NCBI GenBank assembly: GCA_019359435.1
Contig: JAHHHI010000065.1
Coordinates: forward strand, 62,001-126,000
Length of the DNA: 64,000 bases
Reading direction: 5' to 3'
Source of the DNA: Kaiparowitsia implicata GSE-PSE-MK54-09C
Lineage (GTDB): Bacteria; Cyanobacteriota; Cyanobacteriia; Elainellales; Elainellaceae
In this document: in pieces, positions 5,197 through 13,025 of the stretch
Numbering within the stretch: the first letter of the stretch is position 1
How the letters are laid out: the number at the start of each line of letters is the position of its first letter
Notes under the pieces: model-generated
Seen by the model: only the letters and a program-made list of their open reading frames with translations
Database searches by the model: none
What the model was told of the DNA's origin: nothing
Made by a program: the position numbers and the translations under genes

Positions 5197-7913
5197 TGTC
5201 TCTATCCCCTCTTATTCGGGCCGCAGGTGAATGGTTGCCCGTCATTGGTGCCGTCGCGCCGTTGGCGATTCAGCAAGCGCGACAGCAGTTGCCCCGTGCA
5301 AGGGCGATCGCCGGTCGGCTTGTCCCGGCCATGCGGCGCGTTGGCAACCCTCCAATTACGCCGCGAGTAGGAGTTGCGCCAGCGGCGGATAGAATGGCCC
5401 CGGCCATCGGTAGCGCCACCCGCACCGCCGCCGATTCGTTTGAGCGGCAATTGCGCGCGCCCGCCGCCCGCCGCCCGCCCACACCATCTCAGGCGGCGGC
5501 GGTCGGGCAACTGAATCAGTTGTATGGCTTGCCCGACGCCGTCCGCCCGCCCCTGGCCCCAACAGCACCCCGCCTGCCAATTGGTTCACCTAGCGCCCCC
5601 TCTGCCGCTGCGAGGGGTGCCACACGCAGGGCGGCGGCAGCGGCCACACGCAGGGCCGCCGCTGGTTCACTGCGGGCGGCCGCCCCATCCATCGCCAGAG
5701 CCGCCGTCCGCAGAGGTCTACTCAGAGCAGTCGCACCCTGGGCGTTGCGAGCTGCCGCCGTGGGTCGCTTTGCGATTAGCCCACTGGGCACCGTCGCCCT
5801 ACTCGCAGCAGAATTCGGAATTCGCTACTATCTCCAGCGACGGAGAGAACGCGCCGCATCATCGTCAGGCAACGCTATCCCGGCCCCCTATCCAGAGGCG
5901 CTCACCACCGGCGGCGGCAACGGCCAACCCTACGGTATTGAGGCCTTTCGGGATGGCGTTTCTGCCTACAGTGAGCAAACCGTATACGGCCCCGTAACGG
6001 GATTTGAGACTGTAGTAACGCAAGAAACTAACAGGTTTGGCTATGTCGAAACTCGGCAAGTTCCTACGGTTTATGCCCGTGCCACACCAAACGGGCCGAT
6101 TCAGGCTATCAATCTAGGCGACGGAGACTTTTGGATCGGAGATCAACCTGCTCCACAGTGGAGCTACGGCATTCGCCCGCTGTTTGAGGGGCAAGACACG
6201 CCGCTAGTGGTTCAACCTACAAACCTACTAGCACCGGATTTAACACCGCTACCACAGCAATCGCCCATCCCCACCCCCGCCCTGGCCCCGGCAACGGCCC
6301 CCGCCCCATCCCCCTTATTAGTTCCGTTTCCGTTCCCATTCCCGGCCCCGATACCGGCCCCCGGTGCCACACCTGGAACCGGCCCCTTCCCTAGATTTAA
6401 CCCCACACCTGGACACACCCCCCGGCGATCGCGCCCCGTTCAACCTGGCAGCGGATCATCCATTGGCCGCAGAGTTGCCAGCGGGCCAAGCCGGTCAAAC
6501 CTACCTGATACGTCATTGCGGCAACGAATCTCTACATTTGTCAGCACCGGCGGCGGCATCGACACCGACCAATGCCCCGACCCCTGCCCTGACCCCTGCC
6601 CAGACCCCTGCCCAGAGCCAGAAGATTACAACGATCGGTTTGACCAGTTAGAACGCCGTTTGGCGTTTATGGATGTGAAGTTAAACCGCATCTTAAACCG
6701 CCTCCCTGAGGGCGGTTTAGGCGGGGCGATCGCCGCTTCATTAGAGTGGAACAACCCAGAAACCCTAGAGCCTGAAGTGAGAGATTTCGAGGGCGAAGGG
6801 ATTGCAGGCATCCATGCTCAGCTCAATGCAATGCAAGAACTGCTGACACAAGTCACGCACTCACAGTCAAGATTGTGGCGAATCTATCGACTGTTAGAAG
6901 GGGACTTATGGTATCTCGATAGACCTGATTCTCTCTTTCCTTTCAGAAAGGTTAAGCCAGAGCAGGCGTTAAGAAACCCCCGCGCTTATCGATCAGATCG
7001 AGATGATTATGACCCGCTTGATTGGAGTTATGAAGAATTCTGCAATTCTCTACTGCAATTAAATGAGTTGCAGTTAGGCGCAATATTTGAGCGCTCAGGG
7101 TTATATCGGTTCCCCGCAGAGCTGCCAGACTCGCTTACTTCAGAAGAAATAGACCCCCAAACGGGAGATCCAAAATTGGCTGATATTTTGGATCAGGCAA
7201 CATATCATGAATGGTTTTTGCGACAATTCGACTCAATTCTAGGCGAATTTCCAATAAAAATCAGATATAAAGATTCAGACAATAATGACCAATTGATAGA
7301 ACTGCCGAACCTCGCCGAATCAATAGCAGAATTAACCGGCTTAATGCTGAATGTTGCGGCAGATGCTGAGATTGGAACACAGCTTGGATTTAGCGCTACA
7401 ACAGAGGCGATCCGCGCGAATATGTCAGCGGTCAATGCTGCCGATTTTTCTAGAGCAATCGCTGAATATCTAGGGTTTAAGTTTAAGGAAACAACGCGGG
7501 ATGTGAAACTATCAATCTCACCAGGCGCAACCAACATCAGAGACTCATTAAAGCCCGGTACATTAAAAGGTCAAAAGGTTGAATACGCTGAAAAAACCGA
7601 TTTTCAGCAGGACTTGAGACGGCTGGTGATTGGTACAGAAATCATTAAAGCCGCATTTTATAGGCCGTGGCGCGGTGTCAACGATGAGTTCCCAGGTGAG
7701 GGCATCCGCAAGGATCGGGAAGTTGAACCATCAGACACCGAAACCGAGAGCGATCGCCAGTGGCGCGAGTTTCTAGAGCAGCTAGAGCGGCCAAGGGGCG
7801 GTTGGGCACGTGATGCCGGAGCGCCAAAGCCCGACTTCAAAAATATTGCACCCAGAGATAGACCGGATGGGGAGTACCCGCCGCCGCCGCAACCAACCGG
7901 AGGGGGCCGCTAA
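5196..7913 (+). CDS. Large Ala/Pro-rich protein of the phage-like element, structural candidate
   Basis: 905 residues from the ATG at 5196 (TAATG overlap; a start at 5136 would overlap the upstream gene). The first ~220 residues are Ala/Arg-rich, with many 'RRAAAAATRRAA' stretches, and end in a hydrophobic span ('ISPLGTVALLAAEFGI'). A long Pro/Ala linker follows at ~340-460, then a Cys-Pro-Asp-Pro repeat with 'DQCPDPCPDPCPDPCPEPED' at about residue 465, then a predicted coiled coil ('DRFDQLERRLAFMDVKLNRILNRL') and a ~400-residue folded C-terminus. No terminase, portal or tail motif was recognised. The basic N-terminus could bind nucleic acid. It is the largest gene of the element and is followed 2 bp later by another large gene. 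Confidence 0.65.
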   Translation: MSLSPLIRAAGEWLPVIGAVAPLAIQQARQQLPRARAIAGRLVPAMRRVGNPPITPRVGVAPAADRMAPAIGSATRTAADSFERQLRAPAARRPPTPSQAAAVGQLNQLYGLPDAVRPPLAPTAPRLPIGSPSAPSAAARGATRRAAAAATRRAAAGSLRAAAPSIARAAVRRGLLRAVAPWALRAAAVGRFAISPLGTVALLAAEFGIRYYLQRRRERAASSSGNAIPAPYPEALTTGGGNGQPYGIEAFRDGVSAYSEQTVYGPVTGFETVVTQETNRFGYVETRQVPTVYARATPNGPIQAINLGDGDFWIGDQPAPQWSYGIRPLFEGQDTPLVVQPTNLLAPDLTPLPQQSPIPTPALAPATAPAPSPLLVPFPFPFPAPIPAPGATPGTGPFPRFNPTPGHTPRRSRPVQPGSGSSIGRRVASGPSRSNLPDTSLRQRISTFVSTGGGIDTDQCPDPCPDPCPDPCPEPEDYNDRFDQLERRLAFMDVKLNRILNRLPEGGLGGAIAASLEWNNPETLEPEVRDFEGEGIAGIHAQLNAMQELLTQVTHSQSRLWRIYRLLEGDLWYLDRPDSLFPFRKVKPEQALRNPRAYRSDRDDYDPLDWSYEEFCNSLLQLNELQLGAIFERSGLYRFPAELPDSLTSEEIDPQTGDPKLADILDQATYHEWFLRQFDSILGEFPIKIRYKDSDNNDQLIELPNLAESIAELTGLMLNVAADAEIGTQLGFSATTEAIRANMSAVNAADFSRAIAEYLGFKFKETTRDVKLSISPGATNIRDSLKPGTLKGQKVEYAEKTDFQQDLRRLVIGTEIIKAAFYRPWRGVNDEFPGEGIRKDREVEPSDTETESDRQWREFLEQLERPRGGWARDAGAPKPDFKNIAPRDRPDGEYPPPPQPTGGGR

Positions 7914-7915
7914 CT

Positions 7916-9412
7916 ATGCCGATACCCGCATGGGCAGCAGGCGGAATTAAACTCACGCGGCAGGCGATGGCATCGCGTCAAGTGCGCGTGTTTTTGGGTG
8001 AGAGAAACATCGACATTTTCACCTCGCTAACCCAGCCAGAACCCACCCGCACCAACCCAGACGGTTCGATCGTCCCCTCGTTTCTGAATGGCGCATGGCG
8101 ACTGGCACGGCGATTAGGTGGGTTTGTGCTGCGAGTCGCTAGCGCTGCTGTAGGTTGGTTACTGCGAAACCTATGGGATCTGCTAGTCGATGCCTACTTT
8201 GAAATCATCAACTTTGACTTCAATCAATTGGATAGCGACATTCAAACCGCAATTAACGCAAACAACCTTCAGATTTTTGGGGCACTGGGGCAGTTTGCCG
8301 GATCGTCCCTAGTGTGGATTGCCTCCGCAGGTTTGGCAGCAGGCTTAACCCTAAAATTCCCGGTGATCGCCGGTAAAGTGTTCATGGCCCTCGCAGAGGA
8401 AGGCTCAGACGAAATCAGAGGCCAATTAGTGGGCTTAATTCAGGTTTCAGGGTATGCCATGTCTCGCAGCCTGTTGCTAAGTTCCTTTCTCACCCTGCGC
8501 CGGTTGCGGTTGTTTGGCCTTGCGCCAGTAACAGAGCGCCGTGAACCGTGGACAATTGCCGAAGCAGTTGAAGAAAGAGTGCAAAGGATTGAGAGTAATG
8601 CCCTCAGAATTTTTGTTGAGAACTTTTTAGAAGGTGTCGAAGAAGCGGTGATCGAAGCTGGCTACGTAGTGAGCTATGCCATTGATGACTACTACCAGGC
8701 GGCAAAATACGCATCACAAAGCCAATTAGGAAAAGAAAGAGCCGTGGTCATTACCCCCAATGAGGAATTAAGAGGCGAAACGGTAGTGTTAAGCGGCAAA
8801 ACGGAGATCCTGAAGCCGCAGATCCAACAGACGCTAGCCACACACAGGCTCATCCATAACCGCGATGTAGGCGAAATTGTGGGGCAACCGGCAGAGGATT
8901 GGTACAGAGCGGGTGTGCAGCGCCGCAAGCTTACGATCATCTTTAAATCAAAATCAGAGCCACCGTGGCGCACTGCCTCTGGTGAGCAAGTCAAGACAGT
9001 TACATACACCATCCCAGAGCCAAAACGCGGGTTGAACTGGCAAGAAATCAAGCTTGCAGCCCGTCTATATGATTGGGGTAAATATCGGGCAACAGCAAAC
9101 CTAGATAATGGGCGGCAAATGGCCGTCTATGGCGCGTCTGAGGCAGAGGCAGAGCGCAAACTGAGAGAACTGCTCACCCTCTCAACGGGTGAACTCATCA
9201 CCCTAAGCGTGACAGAAGAGAAGGATCGCAACATCGCATTGCGAAAAGACCCACAGCGCATGTATCCCGCGTTTGCCTATCTGCTCGTCAGACGGCCCAC
9301 AACCTCGATCACCGGGAACACTGACCTGACCGGCCAACGGTTTCGAGATGAGAAAACCCGTATCGACCTATGGCCCACAGTTGAACCACCAGACTTCACC
9401 CCAACCTTATGA
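7916..9412 (+). CDS. Large protein with central hydrophobic helices, structural candidate
   Basis: 498 residues. Starts 2 bp after the preceding stop and overlaps the next gene by 4 bp. There are hydrophobic segments at ~75-90 and ~120-180 ('FAGSSLVWIASAGLAAGLTL', then another around 'VIAGKVFMALAEE'). The C-terminal ~250 residues are soluble alpha/beta, with 'KTVTYTIPEPKRGLNWQEIK'. Not recognised as a portal, capsid, tape-measure or Zot-type ATPase: no Walker A motif is visible. It probably acts with the coupled 905-residue protein, for example as a membrane-associated virion or assembly factor; this is inference. Confidence 0.6.
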   Translation: MPIPAWAAGGIKLTRQAMASRQVRVFLGERNIDIFTSLTQPEPTRTNPDGSIVPSFLNGAWRLARRLGGFVLRVASAAVGWLLRNLWDLLVDAYFEIINFDFNQLDSDIQTAINANNLQIFGALGQFAGSSLVWIASAGLAAGLTLKFPVIAGKVFMALAEEGSDEIRGQLVGLIQVSGYAMSRSLLLSSFLTLRRLRLFGLAPVTERREPWTIAEAVEERVQRIESNALRIFVENFLEGVEEAVIEAGYVVSYAIDDYYQAAKYASQSQLGKERAVVITPNEELRGETVVLSGKTEILKPQIQQTLATHRLIHNRDVGEIVGQPAEDWYRAGVQRRKLTIIFKSKSEPPWRTASGEQVKTVTYTIPEPKRGLNWQEIKLAARLYDWGKYRATANLDNGRQMAVYGASEAEAERKLRELLTLSTGELITLSVTEEKDRNIALRKDPQRMYPAFAYLLVRRPTTSITGNTDLTGQRFRDEKTRIDLWPTVEPPDFTPTL

Positions 9413-9615
9413 ACGAGTTCCCGTTATATCGCCGTCTAAGCACTCGCAGCCGCCGCGCCATAGTCCGAACCAATAAACGCTATGGGCACCCCTACACATA
9501 CAACCCACGGGGAAACCTGTTGCGGCGGCTGTCGCGTGAGACTGGCATGACTCTAGAGCAGGTGTACTCTCAGCTAATGCGAGAACGTTCTGAATTGATA
9601 AGAACCAGGCGATAA
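9409..9615 (+). CDS. Small highly basic protein
   Basis: 68 residues with about 17 Arg/Lys and several Tyr ('RRLSTRSRRAIVRTNKRYGHPY'). The start codon overlaps the previous stop (ATGA). The second half resembles a short amphipathic helix ('TGMTLEQVYSQLMRERSELI'). Small basic phage proteins often condense nucleic acid or are virion components; that role is inferred from composition only. Confidence 0.6.
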   Translation: MNEFPLYRRLSTRSRRAIVRTNKRYGHPYTYNPRGNLLRRLSRETGMTLEQVYSQLMRERSELIRTRR

Positions 9616-9768
9616 ATAGCGGTCAAAGTATTAAGTTTTATTACCCTTGGTCCTGTGTGCTAAAAACAAACCCTTAGGGTTCGATATCAGAACTTACGTA
9701 AATACCGAGGCTTGAAACGCTTTCTGTGATTGCGTTACGGTTGCATCACATTCAAGGAGTCAACCTCT
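9616..9768 (+). promoter_or_regulatory. Leader with strong ribosome binding site before the 112-residue gene
   Basis: This 153-bp gap interrupts an otherwise tightly packed gene array. It contains a TTACGTAA palindrome near 9694, a small AACCC/GGGTT hairpin, and AAGGAG at 9754-9759, ideally spaced 9 bases before the ATG at 9769. A separate promoter is likely but no convincing -10/-35 pair can be assigned by eye. Confidence 0.45.
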
Positions 9769-10107
9769 ATGGCCGCTATTACCCCTTCTGTTTTGTTCCC
9801 TGGCTATGCCCTGCTGGCTGCTGCTGAGGCCGCCCCAAGTCAAGGTATTTTCATCCCCCTAGCTGACCTAGTTGGACTAACAGCCGCCGAAGGTGACGTG
9901 GCCACCGGCGACGGTCGCAAGGTTGCTTATGAAGTGTTGCGCAGAATTGAATCATCGTTCTCCGCACTGCCTACGACAGATCGCCCGACTCGCATGAACG
10001 TTGCCGTAGGCACACCGACCGGCATTAATGGCAACACCGTACGCCGCTCCTATACCCTCACATTTGATGTCAGCATTAGCGACACCGATATGGCTGACGA
10101 AGCCTAG
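9769..10107 (+). CDS. 112-residue protein, candidate major virion or abundant protein
   Basis: Starts at ATG 9769 behind a strong AAGGAG. The N-terminal ~30 residues are hydrophobic and small-residue rich ('PSVLFPGYALLAAAEA'). The middle reads 'IFIPLADLVGLTAAEGDVATGDGRKV', and the C-terminal half is a likely beta-hairpin region ('NTVRRSYTLTFDVSISDTD'). Not recognised by family. Its separate leader, strong ribosome binding site, small size and a hairpin just after it are what one expects for an abundant structural subunit. That is inference; it could also be a regulatory protein. Confidence 0.65.
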   Translation: MAAITPSVLFPGYALLAAAEAAPSQGIFIPLADLVGLTAAEGDVATGDGRKVAYEVLRRIESSFSALPTTDRPTRMNVAVGTPTGINGNTVRRSYTLTFDVSISDTDMADEA

Positions 10108-10108
10108 A

Positions 10109-10139
10109 AATAGGGTGATCGAGTGAGTTAAACCCTATT
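10109..10139 (+). promoter_or_regulatory. Hairpin after the 112-residue gene
   Basis: An 8-bp stem (AATAGGGT at 10109-10116 with ACCCTATT at 10132-10139) begins one base after the stop codon. There is no following T-run, so it may stabilise the 3' end or attenuate transcription into the next gene. Confidence 0.4.
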
Positions 10140-10158
10140 AGAGGCAAATTAAAAAACA

Positions 10159-10755
10159 ATGGCACAAAACGTTTACGACAGAAGGCGATCGGTCTATGTG
10201 ACACCGATTAGAGCATCTGTACTGAAGTATGGGTTTCTAACCAACGTGACAGCAGCAGTGGGAACCGCTTGCGGACACGTTGCGGTAGATCCCGAGAACC
10301 CTCCTACTGGCCTGGCTTATGGGGTGAATGCTCCCAAACCAGGACGGGCAACCCGCCGCCGTTTTGACGGACATGATTCCACCTGGTATGACATCGGGCA
10401 GGCTAGTGCGCTGCGACAGGCTGGCTACAGTCTTTCACGGCCTAGAATCCGAATTAGTGGAGGTGGAGAAAACTCCTTCCCTGTCTACGTGACGCTCGCG
10501 GGGATTAAGTATGCGTGGAGAATGCCCGTTCATACCTACTTGGCTGCTGGAGGCGATCGCGCCGCGTTAGGAATCCAGGACGCAACATCAGGAGACCGAG
10601 ATCTAGTTTGGGGTGCTGATAGTCCTAAGCCGCCGAAAGGCTACAAAAAAGAGGAGAACCGAAGTATCTCAACGTTTGTAGACCCGCAGCGGATCGACAA
10701 CCTACCCCCCGGCTGGCGTGCAGTTGACCGGGATGCAGAACGCGACGAGGGATAG
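10159..10755 (+). CDS. Hypothetical 198-residue protein of the late-type operon
   Basis: Begins 51 bp after the 112-residue gene. The N-terminal half has a repeated 'YGFLTNVTAAVGTACGHVAVD' style beta pattern. The middle ('SRPRIRISGGGENSFPVYVTLAGIKYAWRMPVHTYLAA') looks like a beta-sandwich segment, and the last ~50 residues are charged and probably disordered. Not recognised. Its stop overlaps the next start (GTG at 10755), indicating coupling. A minor virion role is inferred from position. Confidence 0.55.
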   Translation: MAQNVYDRRRSVYVTPIRASVLKYGFLTNVTAAVGTACGHVAVDPENPPTGLAYGVNAPKPGRATRRRFDGHDSTWYDIGQASALRQAGYSLSRPRIRISGGGENSFPVYVTLAGIKYAWRMPVHTYLAAGGDRAALGIQDATSGDRDLVWGADSPKPPKGYKKEENRSISTFVDPQRIDNLPPGWRAVDRDAERDEG

Positions 10756-11009
10756 TGGTGCTTATCCTCCCAGGCGATCCACTGTTTGACCTGACATTAG
10801 CGACAAGCCTGCCGCCTGATTGGCAGGCTGTAGCTAGTGCCATCAATCAGCCCCCCGTGTTTGTGGCTAGCGCGGCCGATGGCATCCTGCGACCGGCGAC
10901 ACCAAAGGAGACGATTGAATATCTCTATGGTGGCGAATATGACGAGCGCAACGACTCAATAAACGACGACGGCGATGACCTGGCAATATCTGAATTTATT
11001 GAACGTTGA
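10755..11009 (+). CDS. Small acidic protein, hypothetical
   Basis: 84 residues from a GTG overlapping the previous stop codon; a second GTG follows directly at 10758. The C-terminus is very acidic ('GGEYDERNDSINDDGDDLAI'). It overlaps the next gene by 35 bp in another frame. Short acidic proteins just upstream of a receptor-binding protein are often chaperones or connectors, but no family is recognised. Confidence 0.5.
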   Translation: MVLILPGDPLFDLTLATSLPPDWQAVASAINQPPVFVASAADGILRPATPKETIEYLYGGEYDERNDSINDDGDDLAISEFIER

Positions 11010-11739
11010 CCTAGAGTGGCAGCTCTCCGCAGAAACAACCGCCACATTGGTTAAGCTGACTTGGATACCCTCGATTGGTTACGATGTGGCGGGCCGTGCC
11101 CTCATAGGTCAGGCATGGGTGACAGATCAGGGTAAGTATGAGCTGTTTGGCATCCGGCGCGCCTATGCCAAAAATGAAGGCGATCTGTATGAGTTATCTG
11201 CCCCCGCTCAATACCCACAGAGCAGGCGAATCGCCTTCAGGTTTTTACCGGCCCCCTATTGGTCACGCCTGCAAAGCGTACTGGTAGAGCAGTGGGTTGG
11301 GGATGCCCCCCCGCCAACAGGGAACACCTACAACATTAACTTTCAGGATGCGCCCAGCTTTGCTAGGCTCACCGGCGCTAGTACTAGCGGTAGTACAAGT
11401 GGCGTCGATTACCCAATTAATTTCACCACTGCAATTATTCAGGGTTTTACTAATACCGAAAATGGACTACTGACGGTGTTAGAAAGTGGCTTCTATTTGG
11501 TTACTTATCGGCTTCAATTCTCTTCAACCTCTACTGCCGGTGAACGTGTTGCGTGGGTTAATAATAGCGGCAATCAAGTTTTACTTAATCAATCCGCAGG
11601 AAGCGCCTCGAGCATTGTGCCACTATCGTTAATTCAAGAATTCTTAGCAGGCAATACGCTACGGCTAGTCTGTAGGCAAACGTCAGGAACACAGTTACCG
11701 CTAGTGAATGCGAATATTTCAATTGTCAAGGTTGCATAG
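10975..11739 (+). CDS. C1q/TNF-like beta-sandwich protein, receptor-binding candidate
   Basis: 254 residues. Residues ~1-115 form an N-terminal attachment-like domain, followed by a Ser/Thr/Gly linker ('GASTSGSTSGVD', ~133-145). The C-terminal ~110 residues follow the jelly-roll pattern of C1q/TNF-like domains: 'ESGFYLVTYRLQFSS', a central strand, 'FLAGNTLRLVCRQTSG', and a terminal 'NANISIVKVA' strand. In phages such domains cap fibres and bind host surface polymers. The family call is by pattern. It lies just upstream of the lysis-type genes, where receptor-binding proteins usually sit. Confidence 0.65.
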   Translation: MTWQYLNLLNVDLEWQLSAETTATLVKLTWIPSIGYDVAGRALIGQAWVTDQGKYELFGIRRAYAKNEGDLYELSAPAQYPQSRRIAFRFLPAPYWSRLQSVLVEQWVGDAPPPTGNTYNINFQDAPSFARLTGASTSGSTSGVDYPINFTTAIIQGFTNTENGLLTVLESGFYLVTYRLQFSSTSTAGERVAWVNNSGNQVLLNQSAGSASSIVPLSLIQEFLAGNTLRLVCRQTSGTQLPLVNANISIVKVA

Positions 11740-12077
11740 TGGCTATAACTATCGAAACAATTGCCTTCATCTCTGCCTTGTTAGGTCTAGCTGGTGCACT
11801 CTGGAATGCTTACCACAAGCTGTATTCAGCCAAAGAGCAGATACACACTGAGCAGTTAAGAATCGTTCATAGATTAGAGATTTTAGAACGCGAAATTGAT
11901 GCCCAGAAAGATAGATTAACACTAGGTGTGAATGGGTGTCTTGAGAAAGTTGACCACATGAAAACGCGGCTTGTGGGAACTCAAAACGAAACCCAAAATA
12001 GAGTAAGTCAGATGGAAAGCTATCTACAAAAAAACACGGCTTTTGAGATTCGTTCTTGGGGAGGGCCGGGGCATTGA
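11739..12077 (+). CDS. Membrane-anchored coiled-coil protein, holin/spanin candidate
   Basis: 112 residues from a GTG overlapping the previous stop. There is one N-terminal transmembrane segment (~5-24, 'IETIAFISALLGLAGALWNA') followed by a long heptad-rich region (~30-100, 'LRIVHRLEILEREIDAQKDRL'). Size, topology and its 22-bp overlap with an endolysin-type gene fit a holin or spanin-like protein of a lysis cassette. No specific family is recognised. Confidence 0.6.
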   Translation: MAITIETIAFISALLGLAGALWNAYHKLYSAKEQIHTEQLRIVHRLEILEREIDAQKDRLTLGVNGCLEKVDHMKTRLVGTQNETQNRVSQMESYLQKNTAFEIRSWGGPGH

Positions 12078-12502
12078 AACTAAGCAAATATTTCACGCTG
12101 GCTGAAATGACTTTCTCCCAAACGGCATTACGACGGGGAATTAATAACACCCCTGGGCCGTCAGAGATAAAGAATCTACAGGTTTTATGTGAGGAAGTTT
12201 TAGACCCAGTAAGAGAGCAATTCGGTAAGGCAATCACCCCAAATAGCGGCTATAGATCAGAGGAATTAAATTTGGCGATCGGTGGCGCTCGAAGTAGTCA
12301 ACACATTGCGCGGGGGAAGGCGGCCGCCTGTGACTTTGTGGTGCCAGGTGTGAGCGTTCCTATCGTCTGTGACTGGATTCACTACAATTTGACGTTTGAC
12401 CAGCTCATAGAGGAATTCTGGAACCCAAAAACGGGCCGGGGCTGGGTGCATGTGTCGTATGACCCCATGCGGCAACGCCGTCAGAGAATCAGAATCGGAT
12501 AG
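12056..12502 (+). CDS. M15-family peptidase, endolysin-like
   Basis: 148 residues; the first in-frame start is a TTG overlapping the upstream gene, with another TTG at 12074. The sequence has the M15_3 layout: 'LSKYFTLAEMTFSQTA' lead, 'ITPNSGYRS' loop, 'SSQHIARG' with zinc ligand His83, 'AACDF' with Asp93, and 'GWVHVSYDP' with His132. These enzymes cleave D-Ala or L-Ala-D-Glu bonds in peptidoglycan stems and serve as phage endolysins. The His-to-Asp spacing is about three residues longer than usual. It closes the rightward arm after the holin-like gene. Confidence 0.82.
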   Translation: MGRAGALKLSKYFTLAEMTFSQTALRRGINNTPGPSEIKNLQVLCEEVLDPVREQFGKAITPNSGYRSEELNLAIGGARSSQHIARGKAAACDFVVPGVSVPIVCDWIHYNLTFDQLIEEFWNPKTGRGWVHVSYDPMRQRRQRIRIG

Positions 12503-13025
12503 CTTTACCCTTGCTATCTTTTAGGCTAGTTTTTAGGCACAAGGAACAGCAAAGCGACTGAAATGCTTTAATATCAAGCCTTTCAGCGATAGAGTGCGGT
12601 GATTCGAATTCCCCTGGGGGTACTTAGCGCATGGCAAGGCGCTTTAATGCAAAAGGCGGTGGACAACTTCGATTGTCTGCCGCTTTTTGTATTGAAGCTC
12701 TGGAGGGAAGCGGCCTGCAAACGTTGGGGCCGACCTAGGGCGATAGGGAAACGCCTAGCCTAGCGCTCATAGCTGGCTGGGTTGGCCTCAGCGTTGCATC
12801 CTTAGTTTAAGGCCAGCTTTAAGGCAAAGCATCGTTGGGGTTGAGCGTGTTCCCATTCATTTTTGCTGCAGGGTAGCACGCTAGAATCTAAAGCAAAAGC
12901 CATGGCCTGTAGAACCAGAAGAACTGAGTGAAACCATCTCTACGCGCTGCGTTCATCCCGCTTCATTGGTCTAGCCCAGCAAGGTGTAGCAGCGCTAAGA
13001 ATTTTCCGAAGGAGGACACCTGCGA
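12503..13025. other. Gene-free junction between the mobile element and host genes
   Basis: This stretch has no convincing gene. At about 12597-12613 a plus-strand segment with loop TTCGAAT and 4 of 5 pairs resembles a tRNA T-arm, followed by a G-rich run that could be acceptor-stem remnant. It may be an attachment-site relic, but no complete tRNA is present. A strong terminator lies at 12652-12688. From about 12.7 kb onward only spacer and the VOC gene leader are seen. Confidence 0.4.
12652..12688 (+). terminator. Rho-independent terminator
   Basis: An 11-bp stem (12656-12666 with 12673-12683, two G-T pairs), loop CTTCGA and five T, preceded by AAAA so that it may work both ways. It is 150 bp past the M15 peptidase gene and probably ends that transcript or a small RNA starting in the spacer. 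Confidence 0.75.

Noticed and set aside
12597-12625. tRNA gene
   Set aside because: Only a T-arm-like segment is present; no D-arm, anticodon arm or paired acceptor stem upstream.
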